Shown here in pieces: positions 55,166-64,000 of a DNA stretch of 64,000 bases; the first letter of the stretch is position 1; every line of letters starts with the position of its first letter. Both the position numbers and the translations under genes were made by a program. Under the pieces are notes generated by a model. The model saw nothing but the letters and a program-made list of their open reading frames with translations, did no database searches and was not told where the DNA came from. Source of the stretch: Calothrix anomala FACHB-343 (GTDB lineage Bacteria > Cyanobacteriota > Cyanobacteriia > Cyanobacteriales > Nostocaceae); contig NZ_JACJQG010000004.1 of NCBI RefSeq assembly GCF_014696435.1, positions 124,001-188,000 of the forward strand. Reading direction: 5' to 3'.

Positions 55166-56431
55166 TTAATCCTGGCGTTTTAGTAAAAACACAGCCAAGA
55201 TAATCCCCAAAACTGATAAACCAATGGTGACATTAAAAAAGGGTAAATAGTTACCAAAAATATCGCGGATATTACCAGCAATTAAAGTTCCTAGCAACGC
55301 ACCCATCCCAAAGGCAGTAAAGACTATACCGTAGTTTTTGGCATAATCCTGAGTCCGAAATAAAATCAAAGTAGATGTAGGCCCAATTGCCAACCAACCG
55401 CCAAAAGCGAGATAAATTAAACTAAAAGCGATGAGATAAGTAGCGATCGCTCCTTTAGTCGCACTCAGCATCATAATCGAGGCAATCATAATCAATACAT
55501 AGGAAACAATGGCTGCATTTTTCGGCTGAAAGCGATCGGCAATCCAACCAAATAAAGGTCTACCTAAACCATTAAATATCGCAAATAAAGACACAGCATT
55601 GGCGGCGGTATTTTTGTCTAAACCAATAATTTCTGTACCAACTGGACTGGCAATCCCAATTGCCGCTAACCCACCAAAAGTACCGACGGTAAAGCATAAC
55701 CACAACCCATAAAAGCTGAGGGACTTTAATAAAGCATTACTGCCATCGCTTTCAGTTTCGCTGAGTTTAATCGGCGGTTGCCAGCCCGCAGGTTGCCAGC
55801 CACTAGGCGGGTATTTCATCACCGGCGCGATCGCTAATATAATCAGGGTAAAGGCAATACCAAAAGCTATTAACGTTGGTTGCCAACCGCGATCGCCATT
55901 AGCAGCAATTAAATTCTTCGCTAAAGGTGCAGTTACTAGGGGCGATAAACCAAAGCCAATTACCGTCGCCCCAACAGCTAAACCCTTTTTATCGGGAAAC
56001 CATCTAGCATTAACAGCCAGTGGTATACCATAAACAATCCCTACACCCGCTCCAGCAATAATACCGTAGGTAATAGTTAGTAAAGGGATACTATTTACTA
56101 AACCTGAAGCGGTGTAACCAATCCCCATAATTATTGCCCCTACCGCAGTCACCAAGCGTGAGCCAAACCTTTCAATATATGACCCAGTAATCGGCATTAA
56201 AATTGAAAATACTACCAATAAAATTGTGAACGGTAGTAAACTTTCTGTAGCTCCTACCTGTAGGGATTTTTCAATCGTACTGCGGAAAATACTCCAAGAA
56301 TAAGCAGTTCCTAAACAGAGTAGAATCGTTATTCCTAAAGGAATTAGTAACCATCGCCCTTGTTCGGCAGGTAACCCAAATAGTCTGACATCACCAGACA
56401 AAGAACTATCAAAATTTTTATTGATACTCAT
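55166..56431 (-). CDS. MFS transporter, OFA (oxalate/formate antiporter-like) family
   Basis: A 421-aa carrier with twelve predicted helices. The N-terminal half has the OFA-type SWSIFRSTIEKSL helix and the loop motif ITGSYIERFGSRLV; the middle loop is short (about 200-235), and the second half has NGLGRPLFGWIADRF, the repeat of the MFS loop motif. OFA members carry oxalate, formate or other monocarboxylates; the substrate here is unknown. The gene stands alone. Confidence 0.85.
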   Translation of the reverse strand: MSINKNFDSSLSGDVRLFGLPAEQGRWLLIPLGITILLCLGTAYSWSIFRSTIEKSLQVGATESLLPFTILLVVFSILMPITGSYIERFGSRLVTAVGAIIMGIGYTASGLVNSIPLLTITYGIIAGAGVGIVYGIPLAVNARWFPDKKGLAVGATVIGFGLSPLVTAPLAKNLIAANGDRGWQPTLIAFGIAFTLIILAIAPVMKYPPSGWQPAGWQPPIKLSETESDGSNALLKSLSFYGLWLCFTVGTFGGLAAIGIASPVGTEIIGLDKNTAANAVSLFAIFNGLGRPLFGWIADRFQPKNAAIVSYVLIMIASIMMLSATKGAIATYLIAFSLIYLAFGGWLAIGPTSTLILFRTQDYAKNYGIVFTAFGMGALLGTLIAGNIRDIFGNYLPFFNVTIGLSVLGIILAVFLLKRQD

Positions 56432-56594
56432 TTTTTACAATGATGAGAACTAACCTAAAATCTACCATTAGTGAAGTTGCAGGTTATCTCAAAGCTCCAG
56501 CTAAAAATCTTTCCCTGCCCCATGCCCGATAAGTAGATTAGCATGGAAGAAAATACACTCAAGCCTTTGAGGTAATTACGCCAAGGAAATAACC

Positions 56595-57335
56595 ATGAAG
56601 GAACCAGGAAAGAATTGGGAAAACATGCTTCCCCAAGAAGCACCAAAAGAAGTTGAACAGATGGGGCTGACTTGGTTAATTGCGGCGGCGATCGCTACTG
56701 TTGTTCTCTGGCAATTCCCCGCCGGAGATTACATTTTATACCCGTTTACGATCCTCGCTACTTGGTTTCATGAAATGGGACACGGCTTAATGGCACTGAT
56801 GTTAGGGGGACAGTTTCTCAAATTAGAAATTTTTGGTAATGGTTCCGGTGTCGCCACTTATCGCATCGCTTCCTCATTAGGCCCCATCGGCCCCGCGTTG
56901 GTTGCGGCGGCTGGGCCGATGGGGCCGCCAATTGCCGGTGCAGCCTTAATTCTCGCTTCCCGCAGTTTTAAAGCCGCTTCCTTGAGTTTAAAAATCTTGG
57001 GTGGCTTTTTGCTACTTTCCACCTTAGTTTGGGTACGTTCCTTATTTGGATTTATCGCCATTCCTTTCTTAGGCTTAATTATCCTGGGTATTGCCTTAAA
57101 AGCACCCCGTTGGGTACAAGGCTTTAGTATTCAATTTCTCGGCGTCCAAGCTTGTATCAGTACATACCATCAACTGAATTACTTATTTAGCTATCGCGCT
57201 GGTTACTTGGGTTTGTCCGATACAGGGCAAATGCAGCAGTATTTATTATTACCTTATTGGTTTTGGGGCGGATTAATGGCGATCGCTTCTTTAGTGATTT
57301 TAGTCCGTAGTCTGCAAGTCGCTTATCGTCATTAA
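56595..57335 (+). CDS. M50-family membrane metallopeptidase
   Basis: A 246-aa integral membrane protein with the zinc-binding HEMGHGL (in TWFHEMGHGLMALMLGG, about residue 60) inside the first helices. The rest is four or five hydrophobic helices. The second zinc ligand motif (N-x-x-P-x-x-D-G) of site-2 proteases is not seen; this matches the compact peptidase M50B-like family in bacteria. Substrate unknown. Confidence 0.8.
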   Translation: MKEPGKNWENMLPQEAPKEVEQMGLTWLIAAAIATVVLWQFPAGDYILYPFTILATWFHEMGHGLMALMLGGQFLKLEIFGNGSGVATYRIASSLGPIGPALVAAAGPMGPPIAGAALILASRSFKAASLSLKILGGFLLLSTLVWVRSLFGFIAIPFLGLIILGIALKAPRWVQGFSIQFLGVQACISTYHQLNYLFSYRAGYLGLSDTGQMQQYLLLPYWFWGGLMAIASLVILVRSLQVAYRH

Positions 57336-57373
57336 CAATTCAAAATTCAAAATTCAAAATTCAAAATTAAAGA

Positions 57374-57410
57374 CATTTTCAGTCGGGGATTTAAACCCCG
57401 ACTGAAAATG
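57374..57410. terminator. 15-bp stem hairpin downstream of the M50 gene
   Basis: CATTTTCAGTCGGGG pairs with CCCCGACTGAAAATG across a 7-nt loop. It lies 39 bp after the stop, following repeats of AATTCAAA. A terminator or processing hairpin. Confidence 0.6.
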
Positions 57411-57514
57411 ATACTACGTATAGACATAGGGGTCTTAAACCCTTTTATTTACGATAAAGCATAGCTCTACAGCCGCTTATTGTCAGACATGGCAATTTTT
57501 GCGCCAGCAATCTA

Positions 57515-57825
57515 CCTTTTTATCTGCGGAAAACACCAAAATGAGTGCGTGATTTACCGAAATGGGTAAGCAATATACCTTTTTACCTGCGGAAAACACT
57601 AAAATGAGTGCGCGATTTACCGAAACGAGTAAGCGATATGGCTTTTTGAGTAGGTGAAATGGTATTTTACTTGCGGAAAACACAATAATGAGAAGGCGAA
57701 ATGGCTTAATGAGCAGGTGAAATGGCTTTTTGCTTACTTAAAACATAAAAATGAGTACTTAATTTCGATAAATGAGAAAGCGATCGCCTTTTTTGTTTAC
57801 TAAAAATATAAAAATGACTACTCAA
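57515..57825. repeat. degenerate tandem array with 21-bp period
   Basis: About fourteen units of 21 bp can be laid end to end (for example AAAACACCAAAATGAGTGCG and GATTTACCGAAATGGGTAAG). In the first part three units make a 63-bp higher-order repeat (CCTTTTT at 57515 and 57578, GCTTTTT at 57641). The rough consensus is GAAATgnnnaAATGAGtanGc. Not protein-coding in any frame over its length. Confidence 0.75.
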
Positions 57826-58088
57826 TATGTGTACATCATAAAGCTCGCGCTTTTAGAGCAAATTAAATTGCTGTAAGTAAGTCAAGCTCAAACTCTTTCT
57901 CCCCCTGCCCCCTGCCCAACAAAATAAAATAGGCTTTAGCCTGTAACGAGTCTTAGGCTAAAGCCATGTTCGTTTATTTATAGCTGTAGCCAGATAGATT
58001 AGGACATCAACCTAAGATAAAACCCTGACAATAAAAGGCTTTTAAGTCTGTCAACTGTCAACAGTCAACTGTCAACAGCTATACTTTC
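57826..58088. other. intergenic with STRR remnants
   Basis: Contains a hairpin based on TAGGCTTTAGCCTGTA / CTTAGGCTAAAGCCAT (about 57928-57968) and CAACTGT heptamers at about 58048-58078. No gene seen. Confidence 0.45.
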
Positions 58089-58766
58089 CTAAAACGATTG
58101 AGTGCTGAGTGCTGGCTTTTGCTCCCGGTTAATCAAAATCCCTCGCAAACCAGCCGCTTTAGCACCGTTATAGTCTTCTTCCACACTATCGCCAATGTGC
58201 CATGCGGCATCAGGCGAGCAATTATGCTTTTCTAAAGCGATCGCAAAAATTTGCGGATCGGGTTTAGCGGCACGGGCTTGGGTAGAAATAGTAATAGAGG
58301 AGAAAAAATCTCGCAAACCTAAACTTTGGAGTACCGAATAAATACGGGAATCAAAGTTAGATAATACACCTAATTCAATTCCCATCCTGCGCCAATTTAC
58401 CAAAGATGGCAGAACATCAGGATAGACAAACCACGGTTCCGCAGTGCCAAAATGAATATATAACTCGCTAAAAAAAGCCGAAAAGTCAGCAAATTCCTTG
58501 AGAACTCCTGCGCTTTCAAAGGTATTGAGGGCAACAATCCGCCACCAATCAAATTCCCTTTGGAGTATATCTTGTGAGTCTGCATCGGGAAAAATTGGCG
58601 GTGGTGCGGCTTTAAAGCTTTCGTAAAATGCCCGATTTAATGTATCAGCGGGAACATCAACATCAAATTCCTGGGCGATTTGGCGATAAACTTCGCCCAC
58701 ACTACCTTTTACCCCGATGATTGTGCCTACAGCATCTAAAAAAATTACTTTCGGTCGTTCCATCAA
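58089..58766 (-). CDS. HAD-superfamily hydrolase
   Basis: A 225-aa HAD-like phosphatase of the HDHD3 type. Motif I is FLDAVGTIIG, with the nucleophile Asp11, but the usual second Asp is Val (D-x-V), seen in some subfamilies with poor phosphatase activity. Motif II LGVLSNFDS, motif III with Lys in RAAKPDPQIF, and motif IV WHIGDSVEEDYNGAKAAG complete the fold. Substrate unknown. Confidence 0.88.
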   Translation of the reverse strand: MMERPKVIFLDAVGTIIGVKGSVGEVYRQIAQEFDVDVPADTLNRAFYESFKAAPPPIFPDADSQDILQREFDWWRIVALNTFESAGVLKEFADFSAFFSELYIHFGTAEPWFVYPDVLPSLVNWRRMGIELGVLSNFDSRIYSVLQSLGLRDFFSSITISTQARAAKPDPQIFAIALEKHNCSPDAAWHIGDSVEEDYNGAKAAGLRGILINREQKPALSTQSF

Positions 58767-58846
58767 AATGTTACGCTTTTGAGTCCTGGATTTGAGATTT
58801 TGCCTGATTAGAGTTTCAGTGCATAGTTATATTTACGCACTATTTG

Positions 58847-60040
58847 CTACTGAGAAAGCGTTTCTATAATAGGACGGACTAGCCAATTAAAACCAACTCT
58901 GAGCTGATGATCTAAAGTAGGCAAGCGATAGAGATAAGCTAGGCGACGGGCTACGTAAGCCAATGAACCATCTAACTTGATTCCTAAGCCTGTGAGAGTA
59001 GCATTATCTACACCCAATGACAACATTTCCCCTAATTTTTGATATTGGAAAGGTAATAAAGGGCGATTGGTGAGCGAAGCCCAAATATTCCAAGCTGTAT
59101 AATCTGCTTGTTGAAAAGCAGCTTGGGCTGTAGCTGGGATTTGTTGACCTTGAGCATCAATACAATCGGCTAAATCCCCTAAAGCAAAGATTTCTGGATG
59201 TTCCGGGACTTGTAGAGTTGCTGTAGTTGCGATTTGACCGCGCTGATTTTGCTTTAAAGGTAAGGAGTGGACTACCGGACTCACCCTAGTACCTACAGTC
59301 CAAATTACCAAATCAACTGGAATTGTATCTACTTGATTTTTATACTCTAGGGAAATAGTATCTTGACCAATAGATTCTACTTTGGTTTCTAAATCAATAA
59401 AAATGCCTCGTGCATCTAAAGCTTTTTTGGCAGCTTCTCGGTTAAATTCTGGCGAGGTGCGTAAAATTTGGTCAGTTAGTTCTACCAGGCGAAAGCGTCC
59501 TCTTTCTCCTAACCTGTCAGCTAACTTACAAGCTAACTCCACACCGCTATAACCAGCGCCAACAATGGCTACGCGAATTTTATCCGCATCAGATTCTGCC
59601 AACACCCGCAAGCGTTCTTCTAAGCGATAAGCATCAGTAATTGTGCGGAAAGGGTAAGCATAGGAAGTAGCACCAGGAACCAAATCTAGGGGAGTTTCGC
59701 CACCTAAAGCCAATACTAAACGATCGTAGGGGATTTCCGGGCCGTTTTGTAACTGTACCCGTTGCTGGTCAACATTAATACCCGCAACCACAGCTTGATA
59801 AAAACGTACGCCTGTACCTTGCAACAATTCAGCAAAAGGTGGGGCAATTTCCCAAGTTTGCAGTTCGCCAGTGAGTAATTCGTACAGTAGAGGCGAAAAT
59901 AAAAAGCGATCGCTCTGATCTACCAGCACAATTTCCGGTTTGGTAGTAGATTCCCAAGGTAACTGGCTTAAGCGCAAAGCAGTATACAAACCACCAAAGC
60001 CTCCACCAAGGATCACAATTCTCTGAGTTTGTTGAGTCAT
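58847..60040 (-). CDS. type II NADH dehydrogenase (NDH-2)-like FAD oxidoreductase
   Basis: A 397-aa flavoprotein. The FAD-binding Rossmann motif VILGGGFGGLYTALRL starts at residue 9, and the NAD(P)H-binding motif VAIVGAGYSGVELACKLADR lies near 155-175. DLADCIDAQGQQIPATAQAA is the second FAD motif with the quinone-site Q-A. NDH-2 transfers electrons from NAD(P)H to quinone without pumping protons; several paralogues exist in cyanobacteria. The C-terminal helix that would anchor it to the membrane is weak. Confidence 0.9.
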   Translation of the reverse strand: MTQQTQRIVILGGGFGGLYTALRLSQLPWESTTKPEIVLVDQSDRFLFSPLLYELLTGELQTWEIAPPFAELLQGTGVRFYQAVVAGINVDQQRVQLQNGPEIPYDRLVLALGGETPLDLVPGATSYAYPFRTITDAYRLEERLRVLAESDADKIRVAIVGAGYSGVELACKLADRLGERGRFRLVELTDQILRTSPEFNREAAKKALDARGIFIDLETKVESIGQDTISLEYKNQVDTIPVDLVIWTVGTRVSPVVHSLPLKQNQRGQIATTATLQVPEHPEIFALGDLADCIDAQGQQIPATAQAAFQQADYTAWNIWASLTNRPLLPFQYQKLGEMLSLGVDNATLTGLGIKLDGSLAYVARRLAYLYRLPTLDHQLRVGFNWLVRPIIETLSQ

Positions 60041-60232
60041 TTTTTCTTCAGGACAGTCAATCCCTTCTAGGCAACTAACTTTCAGTGTAATGATTTATTT
60101 CAAGTTATAGTTATCTGCCTTTTGATAAGCTTTTCAGCTATTGCCCTGCCTTATACTAATCAAATGCTACTCAAAATTGGCGATTTTAGCCGTTTTTATG
60201 AGTATTGAAAGTGCGATCGCTTTCTTTAACTT

Positions 60233-60499
60233 TTAACTGTCAGTACTGCCATTCCCGCCGCGTTGCTGCAACAGATATTCCCAGAGGCGGTCAATTTGCG
60301 ATCGCCATTCTTGGCGGTCGGCGTTTAGTTCAGACGTAAGACGTTCAAAATTTTGCTGGTGAATGGTTGCAACTTGCAGCAATGCTTCTGCCGTTGCACG
60401 GAGTTCTGTAACCGATGTTCTCAAATCGGCGTTAACGGCAACTTGTCTGTCTAGCGCCGCTTCGATGCGGTCTAGTCTGTCTGGTGTTGCTTCGCTCAT
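60233..60499 (-). CDS. small coiled-coil protein
   Basis: An 88-aa highly charged protein that looks fully helical (RLDRIEAALDRQVAVNADLR; ERLTSELNADRQEWRSQIDR) and ends Gly/Ser-rich. ATGA overlap with the stop of the upstream ribbon-helix-helix gene means translational coupling. The function is unknown; the pair resembles plasmid partition or toxin-antitoxin-like two-gene units. Confidence 0.7.
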   Translation of the reverse strand: MSEATPDRLDRIEAALDRQVAVNADLRTSVTELRATAEALLQVATIHQQNFERLTSELNADRQEWRSQIDRLWEYLLQQRGGNGSTDS

Positions 60500-60684
60500 C
60501 TGGTATCTCCTGGTATTGTTGCGTTTTTTTGATTTATTTGCCTAGCTTCTGCTGCATTTAACAGAATTGTTGCCGTAAGATTGCTTAGAGTCCGGTTTTC
60601 AGACTTTGCCCATTCTTTTAACACTTGTGCAACTTCCGGTGATACAAAAGCTGTAACTCTTGTGCTGGTTGGTTTACCGCCCAC
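60496..60684 (-). CDS. ribbon-helix-helix (CopG-like) small protein
   Basis: A 62-aa protein from GTG 60684. STRVTAFVSPEVAQVLKEWA is a ribbon strand and first helix, and SNLTATILLNAAEARQINQ a second helix, the pattern of RHH DNA-binding proteins. Overlaps the coiled-coil gene by 4 bp. Likely an autoregulator or antitoxin-type protein. Confidence 0.7.
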   Translation of the reverse strand: MGGKPTSTRVTAFVSPEVAQVLKEWAKSENRTLSNLTATILLNAAEARQINQKNATIPGDTR

Positions 60685-60906
60685 AGTTTTTACTAAATAG
60701 CTACTGTTCTATTATCACCTAGCTGTTACAGCTTGTGTCATGCTTTCACTAAACTGATTGAAAAATTGCTTTGGCAATGGAACATGAGACATGGGGGATT
60801 CACAGATAAATTTGTTACCCCATGTCTCTGAATTGGGAATAATAAAGCCAAGCTCATCCCATCTGCTCAATTAATTTACTATTAGGAATTGGTGTGCCAA
60901 ATTTAG

Positions 60907-62592
60907 ATGATTTCAATTAATTTCCCCAAGTTAGTCAGCCAAAAAGAATTTCAAACCCTACTCACCCAACTGGAAACAGATATGGGTACTAATATCTACA
61001 TTGAAGATGTCGCAGGTAAACCATTAATCGGTGTTAATCATGGACTAAATTCCCAGAAATACCCGATAAAAGTGGAAGAAGAAATAATTGGTTGGGCGAT
61101 AGCTGACCAAAAAACAGCTAGTATTGCGGCGCTAGTTTCTTACCTAGCACAACAGCAATATGCAAAAAAGGCAGTTACTAAGGAATTATTAGAGAAGTAC
61201 GAGGAAATTGATTTATTTCAAGACTTATCCACACAAGTTACAGCTAGTCTAGATGTTCAAGAAATTGCCCAACTAGTGATTGAGGAAGCTAAAAATCTCA
61301 TTCAGTCTACCAGTGGGGCAATTTTGTTGTTAAATGAAAACACAAACTGGCTGAGAATTATTTGGGAATATGGACAAATTGAAACTTGGGCACAACCTCT
61401 AATATTAGGTCAAGGAATTGTTGGTACAATTCTCCAAGCAGGTCAAGGTGAAATACTAAACAATATTTCCGTCGATCCTCGGTTTAATCATCTTTCACCG
61501 CAAGTCAGTTCCCTAATTTGTGTCCCTTTAACTTCCAAGTCAAAAATGATTGGAGCTATTGTCATGTGTCATGAAACTCCAATTACCTACTCGACTAAAG
61601 ATTGGAAACTGCTCAGTATTTTAGCGCTACAAGCAGCAGGCGCAATTGAAAGAGCGATACTCTACGAACAAAGCTGCATTGCAGCAAAAGTAGCCCAAGA
61701 ACAAGCTCAACAACTCCAGCGTACCCTATTTGAATTGCAACAGACACAAACTAAGCTGATTCAAAGCGAAAAAATGTCTTCTTTAGGGAATCTAGTTGCA
61801 GAAGTAGCTCATGACATTAACAATCCCATTAACTATGTCAGTGGGAATCTTAGCCATATTCAAGAATATACTCACGAAATTATCAATTTATTGCAACTTT
61901 ATCAACAACATTATTCCCCACCCGTTGATGAGATTCAAGGAATACTAGAAAGTCTAGATTGGGAATTTGTCATCGAAGACTTAAACAAAATCCTCTCTTC
62001 CATGCATTTAGGCGTGGGGCGAATGCGCCAGCTAGCTTTATCTTTACGCAACTTTTCTCGCTTAGATCAGCTAGAGATGAAGCCAGTAGATATTCACGAA
62101 GGAATTGATAGCACATTACTGATTTTGCAAGGACGACTCAAGCCAAGAGAAAAGAATTTAGGCATCCAGATAATTAAAGAATACGGCAATATTCCCTTAA
62201 TTGCAGGCTATGCTAATCAGCTTAATCAGGTATTTATGAACTTAATTGTGAATGCGATCGATGCTTTAGAAGAAGCAATGATTAGTTGTCAATGGCCTGC
62301 TGTGACAGATAAAACTAAGAGAGATTTTTATATTCGTATTTCTACTGAGCTAGTTAGCACCAATTTGCTAAAAATCCAAATTAATGACAATGGCCCGGGT
62401 ATCCCCGAAAGTCTCAAAGAAAGGTTATTTGAACCATTTTTTACCACCAAGCCTACTGGTAAGGGTACAGGATTAGGTCTTTCAATTAGTCATCAGATTA
62501 TTGAAAAACATGGCGGAATACTGCGTTGTTTATCGCAACCTGGGGAAGGAACCACTTTTTCTATTGAAATTCCCGTGAAGCAAAATAAATGA
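60907..62592 (+). CDS. GAF-domain sensor histidine kinase
   Basis: A 561-aa soluble kinase. An N-terminal region of about 85 residues precedes a GAF domain (about 105-250, [20 protein letters not shown] ... GAIERAILY). A coiled-coil linker is followed by the HisKA His302 ([13 protein letters not shown], a short-phospho-acceptor variant H-D-I-N-N-P) and HATPase boxes N ([10 protein letters not shown]), G1 (DNGPGIPES) and G2 (TGKGTGLGL). The H-D-I-N-N-P form is that of cyanobacterial AtoS-like kinases. A response regulator lies 288 bp downstream. Confidence 0.9.
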   Translation: MISINFPKLVSQKEFQTLLTQLETDMGTNIYIEDVAGKPLIGVNHGLNSQKYPIKVEEEIIGWAIADQKTASIAALVSYLAQQQYAKKAVTKELLEKYEEIDLFQDLSTQVTASLDVQEIAQLVIEEAKNLIQSTSGAILLLNENTNWLRIIWEYGQIETWAQPLILGQGIVGTILQAGQGEILNNISVDPRFNHLSPQVSSLICVPLTSKSKMIGAIVMCHETPITYSTKDWKLLSILALQAAGAIERAILYEQSCIAAKVAQEQAQQLQRTLFELQQTQTKLIQSEKMSSLGNLVAEVAHDINNPINYVSGNLSHIQEYTHEIINLLQLYQQHYSPPVDEIQGILESLDWEFVIEDLNKILSSMHLGVGRMRQLALSLRNFSRLDQLEMKPVDIHEGIDSTLLILQGRLKPREKNLGIQIIKEYGNIPLIAGYANQLNQVFMNLIVNAIDALEEAMISCQWPAVTDKTKRDFYIRISTELVSTNLLKIQINDNGPGIPESLKERLFEPFFTTKPTGKGTGLGLSISHQIIEKHGGILRCLSQPGEGTTFSIEIPVKQNK

Positions 62593-62880
62593 AAAATTCA
62601 TTTTGCTTCATTAGCTTTTTGTAAAATTTACAAAAATTCCTGTTTGCGTTCATAGTTCTCACCAGTCATCTAATGATATATCAAAATTCCTCAACCTTAA
62701 AAATACTGACAGACATATTATAGACACAAGGATAGAATATTATTGCCACATCTGATAATTAATAATTTCTCAAAGATTCACTAAATAAATAATCGAGTTT
62801 TTATGCATGGATAACTTACCTTATTTAACGCCAACCATTTTCACGATCCCGCGATCCCTGTAGGAGAATTATGGATTCAT

Positions 62881-63273
62881 ATGAAAAATAAAATATTAAT
62901 TGTCGATGATGAAATCAGCGTGCGTTTACTACTCGAAGAAGCATTGGAGATTTTAGAAAATGAAGCAGTAGAAATATTAACAGCGAAAAATGGTACTGAA
63001 GCCTTAGAAATTATTACATCTGAAAATCCTAAGCTGGTTTTTCTCGATGTTATTATGCCCAAAATGAGCGGACTGGAAGTTTGTAATACAGTAAAAAATG
63101 AACTAAAAATCCCAGATATCTATATAATTATGTTGACAGCTAATGGTCAGGAAATGGATAAACGCCAAGGTACCGATGTTGGTGCCGATTTATATTTAAC
63201 TAAGCCATTCCGCGCCAAAAATGTTCTCAATATTTGTCGCGACGTATTGGGTTTATCTGTTACCCATGAGTGA
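62881..63273 (+). CDS. single-domain response regulator
   Basis: A 130-aa receiver domain: Asp9-Asp10-Glu11, phospho-acceptor Asp56 (VFLDVIMPK), Thr of MLTANG and Lys of TKPFRAK. No output domain, probable partner of the kinase upstream. Its stop codon is immediately followed by the insertion of a foldback element: the TGA shares its last base with the target duplication. Confidence 0.9.
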   Translation: MKNKILIVDDEISVRLLLEEALEILENEAVEILTAKNGTEALEIITSENPKLVFLDVIMPKMSGLEVCNTVKNELKIPDIYIIMLTANGQEMDKRQGTDVGADLYLTKPFRAKNVLNICRDVLGLSVTHE

Positions 63274-63282
63274 GTTATAGAT

Positions 63283-63590
63283 CAATACGGTTCAGTTAAG
63301 GATAAATGTAGGTTGGGGAGCCACTGCGTTGCGGTGAGACCAGCGCTGCGGGAGGGTTTCCCTCCGCAGGCGACTGGCGAACCCGAAGGGGGGTTCCCCC
63401 CGTTGTAGCAACTGGCGTTTGAACGAAGTGAAACCCAACAAAGCGCCGAAAATGTTGGGTTTCGTCCCTCAAACGCCACTTGCTACCCTGCGGGAAGCCG
63501 CTCCGCGTCTACAAGCCGGGAAACCCGTCCAACGCAGTGGCTCCCCAACCTACACCAAATCAGTTTTTTGAGGCTAACTGAACCGTATTG
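63283..63590. mobile_element. 308-bp nested foldback element
   Basis: The 16-bp ends CAATACGGTTCAGTTA and TAACTGAACCGTATTG are perfect inverted repeats, flanked by a 10-bp direct repeat AGTTATAGAT (63273-63282 and 63591-63600). Inside, 63308-63331 and 63530-63553 form a 24-bp perfect inverted repeat, with more hairpins within. A 10-bp duplication fits the ISAs1-like range but no transposase is present. Confidence 0.85.
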
Positions 63591-63600
63591 AGTTATAGAT

Positions 63601-63820
63601 ACTTGTAGGGGGACAAAGATTTTTCTCCCCCTAACCTTGTACTTTATTTAGAGACTTCCAAATAAAAAAACATCCCAATCATTAACTTACCAAGCCCGCA
63701 ACTCGTAGGGGCGGGGTAACCCCGCCCCTACAATTTGGGATAATTTATGTTCTGGAGTTCCCTTAGCGAAAATTGGCTCTATATAAATCAGGTTATTGCT
63801 GAAAATAGAGCTAAAAGTAA
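63601..63820. other. intergenic, no gene seen
   Basis: A GC-rich hairpin (TAGGGGCGGGG / CCCCGCCCCTA) lies at about 63706-63731 between the response regulator and the ChaB-like gene. Confidence 0.5.
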
Positions 63821-64000
63821 TTAATTACCCCCGGTAGTAATCGCTTTATTATGTATTGGTGGATCTTCGGGTTTTCTGTGCCATTTTCCTCCATTACCCG
63901 GCTCATACTCATTGCTCACGCTATTCCAAGCTACATCACGCGCACCTTGTTCACTCATACCATTGTCTTGAGCTGCATTGAATGCAGCAAAGAAAATTTG
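63821..64000 (-). CDS. ChaB-like protein, cut by the window edge
   Basis: Reading the minus strand from the edge gives QIFFAAFNAAQDNGMSEQGA, then RDVAWNSVSNEYEPG and an end HNKAITTGGN. The (Q)-I-x-x-x-A-F-N-x-A ... A-W-x-x-V-x-x-x-Y core is that of the small ChaB family (cation transport regulator-like). Only the last 59 codons are inside the window; the N-terminus lies beyond 64000. Confidence 0.7.
   Translation of the reverse strand, partial: QIFFAAFNAAQDNGMSEQGARDVAWNSVSNEYEPGNGGKWHRKPEDPPIHNKAITTGGN

Noticed and set aside
57483-57683. 66-aa frame with 21-residue internal repeats
   Set aside because: It reflects the 63-bp repeat of the noncoding array; the frame does not continue through the rest of the array.

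Overview
The window is chromosomal DNA of a phycoerythrin-making, very probably filamentous (Nostocales: Nostoc/Calothrix/Tolypothrix-like) cyanobacterium. Support comes from many HIP1 octamers (GCGATCGC), abundant 7-nt short tandem repeats between genes, phycobilisome linker genes, PcyA, a high-light-inducible protein, a HetC-like exporter, sucrose synthase, a Tat-signal caspase homologue and many cyanobacterium-specific small proteins. I found no rRNA, tRNA or CRISPR array.

Layout. 1-7.4 kb: a type I export pair (C39-peptidase ABC exporter with a cyclic-nucleotide-binding N-terminus, and an HlyD adaptor), then a long gene-poor stretch with mobile repeats. 7.4-15.2 kb: sugar metabolism (sucrose synthase; GH65 phosphorylase fused to beta-phosphoglucomutase), an acyltransferase, a XapX protein and an adenosine-specific kinase. 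15.4-24 kb: Rrf2 regulator, envelope and secreted proteins, an RDD/pentapeptide fusion, a Tat-exported caspase-like protein, and the 3' stub of a group II intron. 24.1-28.4 kb: pigment genes (phycobiliprotein-like protein, pcyA) beside a response regulator and a cyanobacteriochrome-like kinase. 28.6-31.6 kb: Uma2 nuclease, hypotheticals, ankyrin protein. 32-35.6 kb: phycoerythrin cluster cpeC-cpeD-cpeS-cpeT-cpeR. 35.6-39.3 kb: mobile DNA, including an intact-looking tnpB. 39.3-46.6 kb: housekeeping genes (aroA, thioredoxin-like, Hlip) and a DUF4114 protein. 46.8-50.7 kb: pyrimidine deoxynucleotide cluster (thyA, dCMP deaminase, frameshifted dCTP-deaminase-like membrane protein, deoxyribosyltransferase-like). 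51-64 kb: NMP kinase, rph, pgl, FHA protein, MFS transporter, M50 protease, HAD phosphatase, NDH-2, a kinase/regulator pair, and a ChaB-like gene cut by the edge.

How the parts work together. The pigment genes form the clearest system. Upstream of pcyA and of cpeC lie paired heptamers matching the L box (TTGCACA-N4-TTGCACA) bound by RcaC in Fremyella. The element is in the sense orientation for pcyA and reversed for cpeC, and a perfect 11-bp inverted repeat follows it in the cpeC leader. This is the expected signature of type III chromatic acclimation, with red light favouring phycocyanobilin synthesis and green light favouring phycoerythrin linkers, lyases and the CpeR activator.

The window is also rich in small non-autonomous elements: three 161-bp MITE copies with 8-9 bp target duplications (one nested in an IS605-type right end), a 308-bp nested foldback with a 10-bp duplication plus a 66-bp relative, and a palindromic family with ATACCAATT ends. 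A 21-bp-period degenerate array at about 57.5-57.8 kb is not explained by any family I recognise.
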